From IMG/VR virus record IMGVR_UViG_3300030107_003679, positions 1-25,081 of that record: a stretch of 25,081 bases of DNA; one strand, given 5' to 3'. Source of the stretch: a virus. Shown in pieces: positions 1 through 5,856 of this stretch (the stretch's first letter is position 1; each line of letters opens with the position of its first letter). Position numbers and translations under genes: made by a program. The notes below the pieces were generated by a model. That model searched no databases and was not told the origin of the DNA. It was given only the letters and a program-made list of their open reading frames with translations.

Positions 1-47
1 TTAAAGTCGTCCAACAGTCAGTATCAATACTGTAGGGGAGACAAAGA

Positions 48-440
48 TTAATGCACTCCTTGATGTACTATCGGTTTATCAGGTTGCCACCCCATAACTT
101 TAAAAAGCCAGTCAACATTGTCTATAGATACATCAACATCTATCAGCTTACACATTTCAACGGCTTTCTTTGCTATTGCCATCCATCTATCCTCTGAAAC
201 TCTTGAGGTTAAAATGCTCATATTTTTTGCTAATACTAGAAGCTCATCTTCATATTTACGTGGATCAGGACAAGACAAAAACACAAACCAGTTTAAGGCC
301 AGATGTTCCTCTGCGTCTGATAAATCTTCGAAGTTATTTTGGTTAAAAATTTCTAATAGTTCTTCAGCTTTAAAACCATCATCTCCGACCGCCCAACATA
401 CTGCTTCAAATATTTCAGCTTCTGTAAATAATCTATTCAT
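48..440 (-). CDS. Hypothetical protein, 130 aa, leftward
   Basis: No family recognised. The product is a mostly helical-looking soluble protein, acidic in its N-terminal half, with no signal peptide or membrane segment visible. It is the second gene of a short leftward pair, directly downstream of the 74-residue gene at 459-683. An AAAGGAG ribosome binding site (450-456) lies 9 bases before the ATG at 440 but only 3 bases before an upstream in-frame ATG at 446, so I prefer the start at 440; the longer form would add Met-Asn. Its orientation opposite to the structural genes suggests a non-virion role, but that is only inference. Confidence 0.7.
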   Translation of the reverse strand: MNRLFTEAEIFEAVCWAVGDDGFKAEELLEIFNQNNFEDLSDAEEHLALNWFVFLSCPDPRKYEDELLVLAKNMSILTSRVSEDRWMAIAKKAVEMCKLIDVDVSIDNVDWLFKVMGWQPDKPIVHQGVH

Positions 441-449
441 ATTCATTCA

Positions 450-456
450 CTCCTTT
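450..456 (-). promoter_or_regulatory. Ribosome binding site deciding the start at 440
   Basis: Reads AAAGGAG on the minus strand. Spacing to the ATG at 440 is 9 bases (normal) and to the ATG at 446 is 3 bases (too short), which favours the internal start. Confidence 0.6.
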
Positions 457-458
457 CA

Positions 459-683
459 TTAACAAACTGATAATTCCTCTAAGTCTATATAACTGTCATT
501 TTCTAACAAAAATTCCACAACCTCAGACCATTCTTGAAACGGCTCTTCTGTCTCATAATTCCAATTCTCATGGATTTCTTCAAATAAGCTTGAAGTAACA
601 AGTATGTTACATTCGTCATTTAAAACTCCGTAGCAATTAATTGCATAATCTCCTGCTGGTGTTTTGTGTTTAATAGTTTTCAT
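459..683 (-). CDS. Hypothetical protein, 74 aa, leftward
   Basis: Small acidic protein of unknown function, rich in Glu/Asp and aromatic residues in its second half. It starts MKTIKHKTPAGDYAINCYG and ends in a free cysteine. The start at 683 is supported by a strong TAAGGAG-type ribosome binding site 9 bases upstream (GGAG at 693-696). It is the first gene after the divergent control region, and a candidate leftward promoter lies at 705-734. Small acidic phage proteins of this kind are often early host-takeover or inhibitor proteins, but nothing in the sequence identifies a target. Confidence 0.7.
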   Translation of the reverse strand: MKTIKHKTPAGDYAINCYGVLNDECNILVTSSLFEEIHENWNYETEEPFQEWSEVVEFLLENDSYIDLEELSVC

Positions 684-704
684 ATTAATAATCTCCTTAG
701 GTAT

Positions 705-734
705 ATATTAACTACAAATAGTAACCTATTACAA
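705..734 (-). promoter_or_regulatory. Candidate leftward sigma70-like promoter
   Basis: On the minus strand, TTGTAA (729-734) and TAATAT (705-710) are separated by 18 bases, just upstream of the two leftward genes. The match is moderate and the DNA is AT-rich, so this is a candidate only. Confidence 0.35.
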
Positions 735-817
735 TAGTTAGAGTAAAATTAACCCCCTATATTTTGCGGTAGTTAATAGCATTACTCTCAGCACTCAAAG
801 ACCAGACGCAAAAAAAA

Positions 818-869
818 TCGGGAACGCTTTAAAAAAAAGCCAATATAAAGTCGGGGACGCCCTAAAAAA
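818..869 (+). repeat. Imperfect 19-bp direct repeat pair
   Basis: TCGGGAACGCTTTAAAAAA (818-836) and TCGGGGACGCCCTAAAAAA (851-869) agree at 16 of 19 positions by my count, with starts 33 bases apart (about three helical turns). Their place in the divergent control region suggests binding sites for a regulator or polymerase, but that is inference. Confidence 0.45.
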
Positions 870-993
870 CCAAGGACAAACACAAGAAATTGTAACATAT
901 TTTTAATAGACACACACAATAAAAGCCTTTAAAAATGCAGAGATCCCGTTACCTGGGGCCATAAAAAAAGTAGTTATATTTAGCCAGATTAAC

Positions 994-1022
994 TTGATAT
1001 AGTTTACTAAGTGTAGTTAAAT
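994..1022 (+). promoter_or_regulatory. Candidate rightward promoter before the 1044 gene
   Basis: TTGATA (994-999) and TTAAAT (1017-1022) with a 17-base spacer precede the gene at 1044 and its GGAG ribosome binding site (1031-1034). The -35 is good and the -10 is weak. Confidence 0.4.
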
Positions 1023-1043
1023 AATGTTAAGGAGATATTAATT

Positions 1044-1352
1044 ATGAAAAAAGAGAGAATAAAAGAAATACTACAGGACTTATTACCCGAAGGATCAACC
1101 GCTTACACACTAGTAACAAAGGTTGCCCCCTCGGGTATGTCCAGGCACATAATGGTGTTAGGATCTGACAGAAAGGGACATGTCCAGAATGTTAGCTGGT
1201 ATATTGCTAAGCTCCTAGACTGGACATATAAAGATAACACCCGCTCTGTCTTTGTTGGTGGTTGCGGAATGGATATGGGGTTCCACTTGGTGTATACCTT
1301 GTCCAGCGAATTGTACGAAGACGGTTACGCTATCGACCAAAGTTGGTTGTAA
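1044..1352 (+). CDS. Conserved small phage protein, 102 aa, function unknown
   Basis: I recognise the general pattern of this protein from many phage genomes, where it is hypothetical. Its marks are a 'SGMSRH' segment near residue 30 and a Gly-rich 'GGCGMDMGFHLVY' segment near residue 75, followed by a short helix and an aromatic C-terminus. No catalytic assignment is known to me. The start is supported by GGAG at 1031-1034, 9 bases upstream. It is the first rightward gene after the divergent control region and its stop overlaps the ATG of a tiny downstream ORF (TAATG at 1350-1354). The family is usually found among early or accessory genes rather than virion genes. Confidence 0.8.
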   Translation: MKKERIKEILQDLLPEGSTAYTLVTKVAPSGMSRHIMVLGSDRKGHVQNVSWYIAKLLDWTYKDNTRSVFVGGCGMDMGFHLVYTLSSELYEDGYAIDQSWL

Positions 1353-1420
1353 TGATAGATATTCTTATTATCATATTTATAGCGTTCTTGGTTTCACTCG
1401 GGGAAAGACCAGAAGATTAA
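1352..1420 (+). CDS. Possible 22-residue membrane peptide
   Basis: A tiny ORF starts on the overlapping TAATG of the previous gene, so it could be translated by re-initiation. It encodes MIDILIIIFIAFLVSLGERP followed by two acidic residues: one strongly hydrophobic helix with a charged tail, the shape of a single-pass membrane peptide. It is too short for usual gene callers. There is no homology argument, and chance hydrophobic reading of AT-rich DNA is the main alternative. Confidence 0.4.
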   Translation: MIDILIIIFIAFLVSLGERPED

Positions 1421-1685
1421 CCAGGGCGCTATACCTCTAGATCATACACACACATACACACACAATAATCATCTCGGGACTCTATACGGGTGCCCTTTAT
1501 ACTGCCAAACTCGGGATCTGTAACCCCATACACCCACACAAGGGGGGGGCGTTTTTACACGCTATACATACACAATATCTCACACATACAAAAACCAATT
1601 TTTTTAACATTTAGGGTACCCATACTGGGGGTGTATATATATTTTGTTTACAAACTAATCAAAATCGGTTAATCTCGCTAGTATT
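1421..1685. other. AC-rich non-coding stretch
   Basis: No convincing gene is seen. The stretch contains ACACAC-type low-complexity DNA (about 1443-1465), a G8 run near 1542-1549, a GGGTACCC palindrome (1613-1620) and a TATATATATT box near 1634-1643. It separates the small accessory genes from the packaging operon and probably carries control signals for it. I could not fit a well-spaced -35/-10 pair with confidence. Confidence 0.4.
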
Positions 1686-1976
1686 ATGCAAAACGAGCTA
1701 GATGTTTTAAATAATATGGCGGTACCAGCAGCGGCAGAACCTGGTGAAGCTGACTTACAAAATGTGCTAGCTAGCTTATCACCTGAAGAGGTTGCTGAAG
1801 CTCGCAAAAGCATGATTGAAATTAGAAAGGCTTTAGAAGAGATGATCGCTCAAGGAGCAACACAAGAACAAATAGAACAAATGTTAGCCGAAATAGGGCT
1901 AACGCTTGATCAACTAGAATACGCCGAACAAGTGTTAGGATTAGCAGAACAAAATGATGTGGGTATTGAAATCTGA
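1686..1976 (+). CDS. Hypothetical acidic helical protein, 96 aa
   Basis: No family recognised. The product is predicted almost wholly helical from composition, rich in Glu, Gln, Ala and Leu, with a probable amphipathic coiled-coil stretch from about residue 25 to 85 and no cysteines or membrane segments. It opens the packaging operon and its TGA overlaps the ATG of the next gene (1974-1978), implying translational coupling. By position it could be the missing small terminase or a partner of the 626-residue protein that follows, but I see no DNA-binding helix-turn-helix to support a TerS call. No clear ribosome binding site precedes the ATG at 1686. Confidence 0.65.
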   Translation: MQNELDVLNNMAVPAAAEPGEADLQNVLASLSPEEVAEARKSMIEIRKALEEMIAQGATQEQIEQMLAEIGLTLDQLEYAEQVLGLAEQNDVGIEI

Positions 1977-3856
1977 TGGGTTTTTTACGTAATTTATTTC
2001 CTGGTATGGTTAGAGGCCTAATGAATCGAGGTATGGCTAGACGTCCTGGTCTCGGTGGATTTTTAGGGCCAATTTTTCGTAATCGTCGAGGTTTATTCAA
2101 TCCTAGTGGTCGTTTAGGTTTTAGTAGGGGTTTCATGTCGAATCCTGTAGATCTCAATAATATTAATTTCCTGAATAGGTTAAGACAGTCCCCTACACCT
2201 TTACTACCAGGTTTGATGCCAGGTATGGGCGACGATCAGTTAACAGATGAGCCTTTGAATCCTTTTCCTGATATGCCTCAGATGCCAGCAATAGAGACAA
2301 GCGATATGCAGATGTTTATTAATCCGCTGACCGGTCAACAAGAAACAGGTTCTTCTACAAGAATGCGGTTTTTGAACGATCTAAAAGCTTATTTTGATGC
2401 TAACCCAGGCGCACAAGATTATTACAATCAAAGTCAAGGACAAACTTCTAGAGCTCCGATGCCTGTACCTACACCAATATCTCCTATACCAGGTAGTGGT
2501 TTTACAAGTGGTTCAATACCTATACCTCCTGGTGGTTTTGATAGAGGGCCTGCGCCTATAAGAGTAGGCGGACCGGTTTTACCAGTTGTTCCACCAACTA
2601 GAACTACTATACCAGGCGTAGGTCCAGCTCCTGAGCCTGCTCCTATAGATATGGATTTATTTTTAGGTGACACTAGGAATCCTGTAGTACCAGGTGTCAA
2701 TCCACCTCGTTCAGATATTATGCCACCAGGTGAATTACCAAAACAACCGCCTGTATTAGGACCAGCACCAAGTATGCCACCAAGGGGTTCAGCTCCGTTG
2801 CCAAAACCTGTGTTTGGCTCAGGTATGGGTATGCCTAATTATCTATCTCCTAATCAACCAGCTAAAACAGTGGTTGGCATGTATTCTACTGGTGGTAATG
2901 TTACAGCAACACCTAAAAAAAAAGTAGGTATTAAAGATTTAGTAAAAAGTGCAGCTCGAGGCGCTTACAAAGCCAAAACCGCACCCCTACAATTAGCCTC
3001 TAGTATTAGTAATTTGGTTGCACCAAATTCTGCTTTAAGTGCAGGGTTAGGTAAACTAGCTACCCCTTTCGCTAAAGGTGGTGATGCTAACTCTTCTGAC
3101 TTTCCTGATTTAAGTGGTGATGGCAAAATTACCCAAAAAGATATTTTGATGGGTAGAGGTGTAATTAAAATGCAAGAAGGTGGTGATCCTGCTAAAAAAT
3201 CATTTACAGATTATCAGCCTGAAGGTTTGCTTAAAGGCACTATCTTTGACTATATCCCTGATGGTTATCAGGTAAGTGCATTCTTACAAGATAAATTTAG
3301 TAGACCTAGACCAATGCAGCCAAATACCATTATCCCTGGTGTACCAAAAGGTGTTACAAAAGAAGAAAACTTTGATGCTGCATTTAGTAAAGCTAGAAAA
3401 CTTTTAGGTCCAGGAAAGACATTTATGTACAAAATGGAAGGTGATACTGACTTTAAAACATACACTACTGATCTCAAAGAGGAAGTTTCAAGAAATGAGA
3501 TAGGTATGGCTAGTGGTGGAATTATTGACCCTACGTTATCTTCAAGAACACAAGCTGATTTAGATCGCCTCTTAGGTGTCGAAAATGCTGTTAAGGCTAA
3601 ATCTTTAATAGACATGACTATGCCTTCAGGTGTTGATGCCGATATGTTGAACTATCAAAATACTTTAAACGCTTTGCGAGAGCTACAGGAATCCCTACCG
3701 GAAAATCAAAAACCATTTTTCAAAGCTGCTGTTCAAGAAATGTTGCAACAACCCGACATGACAGTTACTAACAAATTTATGATGCAGGGCATGCTGAACG
3801 AAATGGATAACCCAAATATGGAAAAAAAAAACCTGATGTCACTATCAGGGATGTAA
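1976..3856 (+). CDS. Pro/Gly/Met-rich phage protein, zero-frame product (626 aa)
   Basis: Function unknown. Residues 1-60 are basic and Gly/Arg/Phe-rich. Residues 80-290 are proline-rich and probably disordered. Around 378-389 there is a calcium-loop motif, DLSGDGKITQKD, that fits dockerin/EF-hand loops (acidic or Ser ligands at loop positions 1, 3, 5 and 12, Gly at 6). 'KGG', 'EGG' and 'SGG' motifs are scattered around it. The last 100 residues look helical. The zero frame ends only eight codons after an A10 run at 3822-3831, while the -1 frame stays open to 4221 and would give a product of about 748 residues. Lying between a small helical protein and TerL, it could be a structural or packaging accessory protein; this is inference. 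Confidence 0.75.
   Translation: MGFLRNLFPGMVRGLMNRGMARRPGLGGFLGPIFRNRRGLFNPSGRLGFSRGFMSNPVDLNNINFLNRLRQSPTPLLPGLMPGMGDDQLTDEPLNPFPDMPQMPAIETSDMQMFINPLTGQQETGSSTRMRFLNDLKAYFDANPGAQDYYNQSQGQTSRAPMPVPTPISPIPGSGFTSGSIPIPPGGFDRGPAPIRVGGPVLPVVPPTRTTIPGVGPAPEPAPIDMDLFLGDTRNPVVPGVNPPRSDIMPPGELPKQPPVLGPAPSMPPRGSAPLPKPVFGSGMGMPNYLSPNQPAKTVVGMYSTGGNVTATPKKKVGIKDLVKSAARGAYKAKTAPLQLASSISNLVAPNSALSAGLGKLATPFAKGGDANSSDFPDLSGDGKITQKDILMGRGVIKMQEGGDPAKKSFTDYQPEGLLKGTIFDYIPDGYQVSAFLQDKFSRPRPMQPNTIIPGVPKGVTKEENFDAAFSKARKLLGPGKTFMYKMEGDTDFKTYTTDLKEEVSRNEIGMASGGIIDPTLSSRTQADLDRLLGVENAVKAKSLIDMTMPSGVDADMLNYQNTLNALRELQESLPENQKPFFKAAVQEMLQQPDMTVTNKFMMQGMLNEMDNPNMEKKNLMSLSGM
3822..3849 (+). promoter_or_regulatory. 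Putative -1 frameshift site: A10 run plus hairpin
   Basis: Ten consecutive A residues (3822-3831) include the slippery heptamer A AAA AAA in the zero frame. Directly after comes an inverted repeat, CCTGAT (3832-3837) and ATCAGG (3844-3849), with a possible G-U closing pair and a four-base loop. The zero frame stops at 3854-3856. The -1 frame is open from 3811 to 4221. Either ribosomal -1 slippage or polymerase slippage adding one A would join them; a homopolymer sequencing error is the plain alternative. Confidence 0.6.
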
Positions 3857-4221
3857 CCGATTTATTTTTCGATCCGAGTGATCCACTAGACTATTTAGCT
3901 TTAAGTCTTGGACCTTTTGCTCCCTTAGCCAAAATTAAAAAAATAGATAAAGGTCAAGAACTTTTAGATAAAGTTTTTGGACAAAAGAAAGCCTTACAAA
4001 AAAAATTGGGGCCTGAAGGCTTTAAAAAACATCAAAAACTAAAAGATCTAAAGACTGAAAAATTTGCCGAGACACAAAAATTAGAGGATGAAATCAATAG
4101 ATTATCTGATGCCACTGGTAAGTCCGCAGTAAGAAAAAGGAATAGTTTGATAGCACGACGACAAACTATAGAAGGTGAAATTATGGATATAGATAAAGAA
4201 ATCTCAGAATTAACTAAATAA
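3829..4221 (+). CDS. C-terminal extension of the 1976 gene in the -1 frame
   Basis: Joined to the upstream frame at the A10 run, this reads on from KKKPDVTIRDVTDLFFDPSD for about 130 residues and ends in a Lys/Glu-rich coiled coil (roughly the last 70 residues). The open frame begins at 3811, after a TAA at 3808-3810, and has no ATG until about 4182, so it is not a free-standing gene with a normal start; the only near alternative is a TTG at 4006. Its stop overlaps the ATG of the terminase gene (TAATG, 4219-4223), the same coupling seen at most junctions here. That is what one expects if this is the true end of the upstream gene. Confidence 0.65.
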   Translation, partial: KPDVTIRDVTDLFFDPSDPLDYLALSLGPFAPLAKIKKIDKGQELLDKVFGQKKALQKKLGPEGFKKHQKLKDLKTEKFAETQKLEDEINRLSDATGKSAVRKRNSLIARRQTIEGEIMDIDKEISELTK

Positions 4222-5681
4222 TGCAATACGACAGCTTATCAGATGCCGAGCTTAAAGAGGCGCTGCTGCTTAAAGAGCGACTTAATTTACTAAATAAACA
4301 AGAAAGTTGTCAAAACAGCTTTATGGAGTTTATTGATCATATTTGGCCTGAATTTATTTGTGGTCGCCATCATAAAATATTTGCTCAAAAACTGGAAGAT
4401 ATTGCTAACGGCAAAATTAATCGTTTGATTGTTAACATGCCACCTAGACACACTAAGTCTGAGTTTGCGTCCACTTACTTTCCTGCTTGGATTATGGGTA
4501 AGTTTCCTAATAAAAAAATTATGCAAACCACTCATACTGGTGAGCTTGCTGTACGTTTCGGTCGTAAAGTTCGTAACATGATGGATTCTAACGAATACAA
4601 AAACGTTTTTCCTGATGTGACTCTATCAGCTGATTCAAAGTCTGCTGGCCGTTGGGAAACGAACAAAGGGGGCGAGTATTTCGCTGCTGGTGTAGGTGGA
4701 GCTATTACAGGTCGAGGTGCGGATCTTTTGATAATAGATGATCCCCATTCTGAACAAGATGCTTTATCCGCTTCAGCTATGGAGTCTTGTTGGGAATGGT
4801 ACACTTCTGGACCACGACAACGTTTGCAACCAAAAGGGGCAATCGTTTTGGTTATGACTAGATGGAACAATATTGATTTAACCCAAAAGTTGTTAGACGC
4901 TCAAAAAGAACCGCTAGCCGATCAGTGGGATATTGTAGAGTTCCCTGCTATTTTTCCTGAAAGTGAAAATCCTTTGTGGCCTGAGTTTTGGTCAAAAGAA
5001 GAACTATTAGGGGTTAAGGCTTCATTACCTAGTATCAAATGGAACGCCCAGTGGATGCAAACCCCAACTGCTGAAGAGGGTTCAATCATAAAAAGAGAGT
5101 GGTGGAACGAATGGCAACACGATACTTTGCCTGGTGTCCAATATATAATACAATCTTATGATACGGCCTTTTCAAAAAAACAGTCCGCCGACTTCAGTGC
5201 CATTTCTACTTGGGGTGTGTTTAGGCCATCTGATGATGCCCCTGATTCAATTATACTTTTGGATTGTCAAAAAGGGCGTTGGGATTTCCCTGATCTTAAA
5301 AAAATAGCGCAAGAAGAATACCGATATTGGGATCCGGATATGGTTTTAATTGAAGCAAAAGCTTCAGGTACACCCTTGACACATGAACTTAGAAGGTTAG
5401 GGATACCGGTCGTTAATTATTCACCCACTAGAGGACACGATAAACACTCCCGTATGCATGCGGTAGCGCCGATGTTTGAGTCTGGTTTGGTTTGGGCACC
5501 CACTAAAGGTTTTGCTGAAGAGATGATTGAGGAGTGTGCCGCTTTTCCGTTTGGTGCACACGATGATTTGTGTGATACAATGACTCAAGCTTTGATGCGC
5601 TTCCGTGAAGGTGGTTTGATTTCTTTGGGATCAGATTATGAAGATGAAGACAAAGCCCCAATAAAAAGAGTATATTATTAG
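4221..5681 (+). CDS. terL: Phage terminase large subunit (TerL)
   Basis: The DNA-packaging motor ATPase and nuclease, acting at the portal vertex of the prohead. The 486 residues are normal for the family. The N-terminal ATPase has a Walker A-like PPRHTKS at residues 74-80 and a Walker B LLIIDD at 169-174 followed by P-H-S-E. A TRW coupling-type motif is near 213-215. The C-terminal RNase H-like nuclease shows the expected acidic residues: D314 in SYDTAFS, E378 in VLIEAK, and D448/D449/D452 in AHDDLCD. It appears complete. The ATG overlaps the stop of the preceding -1 frame, so translation is probably coupled. No recognisable small terminase sits beside it. Confidence 0.95.
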   Translation: MQYDSLSDAELKEALLLKERLNLLNKQESCQNSFMEFIDHIWPEFICGRHHKIFAQKLEDIANGKINRLIVNMPPRHTKSEFASTYFPAWIMGKFPNKKIMQTTHTGELAVRFGRKVRNMMDSNEYKNVFPDVTLSADSKSAGRWETNKGGEYFAAGVGGAITGRGADLLIIDDPHSEQDALSASAMESCWEWYTSGPRQRLQPKGAIVLVMTRWNNIDLTQKLLDAQKEPLADQWDIVEFPAIFPESENPLWPEFWSKEELLGVKASLPSIKWNAQWMQTPTAEEGSIIKREWWNEWQHDTLPGVQYIIQSYDTAFSKKQSADFSAISTWGVFRPSDDAPDSIILLDCQKGRWDFPDLKKIAQEEYRYWDPDMVLIEAKASGTPLTHELRRLGIPVVNYSPTRGHDKHSRMHAVAPMFESGLVWAPTKGFAEEMIEECAAFPFGAHDDLCDTMTQALMRFREGGLISLGSDYEDEDKAPIKRVYY

Positions 5682-5682
5682 C

Positions 5683-5856
5683 ATGTTACAATTTTATTTG
5701 ACGGAATATATTAAAGATGGTGTGACTCAAGATGGGCCTTTAATATGTGCTAACAATCTGAATGAGGCTAACGCCCAAGCACAAGATTTAAATTTAAAGT
5801 TAGTGGGCGAATTATTTCCGCTTATTGATTTATTAGAAGTGGAGCGTGTACACTAA
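5683..5856 (+). CDS. Small hypothetical protein, 57 aa, between terL and portal
   Basis: A short ORF exactly fills the space between terL and the portal gene: its ATG is one base after the TerL stop and its TAA overlaps the portal ATG (5854-5858). The product begins MLQFYLTEYIKDGVTQDGPL, with an acidic C-terminal half and no membrane segment. Exact tiling between two certain genes is the main evidence that it is real. Function unknown. Small proteins in this slot are common in podophage genomes, but I do not recognise a family. Confidence 0.7.
   Translation: MLQFYLTEYIKDGVTQDGPLICANNLNEANAQAQDLNLKLVGELFPLIDLLEVERVH

Larger units (their letters stand above)
684..1043. other. Divergent intergenic control region
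   Basis: This 360-base stretch lies between the leftward pair and the rightward gene at 1044. I see no credible ORF in it. It holds candidate promoters facing both ways (705-734 minus, 994-1022 plus), an imperfect 19-bp direct repeat (818-836 and 851-869) and several A-runs. The layout is that of a phage control region where early and late transcription diverge. No perfect operator palindrome was found. Confidence 0.5.

Noticed and set aside
19-32. Inverted repeat CAGTATCAATACTG downstream of the leftward genes
   Set aside because: Short, not GC-rich, and no T-run follows on the minus strand, so it is not a supported terminator.
118-462. 114-residue plus-strand ORF
   Set aside because: Antisense shadow of the leftward gene at 48-440, which has a proper ribosome binding site; the shadow is Ser-rich with no such site.
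930-955. Stretch resembling a tRNA 3' end or attachment core (GATCCCGTTACCTGGGGCC)
   Set aside because: No T-arm or acceptor stem can be completed around it and no integrase gene is in the window.
1252-1440. 62-residue ORF overlapping the 1044 gene
   Set aside because: Out-of-frame shadow of the conserved 102-residue gene; the tiny membrane ORF at 1352 fits the gene spacing better.
1490-1672. 60-residue ORF in the AC-rich tract
   Set aside because: No ribosome binding site, low-complexity DNA and a composition unlike neighbouring genes; more likely chance.
2434-2700. 88-residue minus-strand ORF rich in Gly/Pro
   Set aside because: Antisense of the proline/glycine-rich part of the 1976 gene; Pro and Gly codons mirror each other.
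4006-4221. Separate 71-residue gene starting at TTG
   Set aside because: The same frame is open back to 3811 without a better start and continues the upstream gene after a one-base shift, so I treat it as the C-terminal extension.
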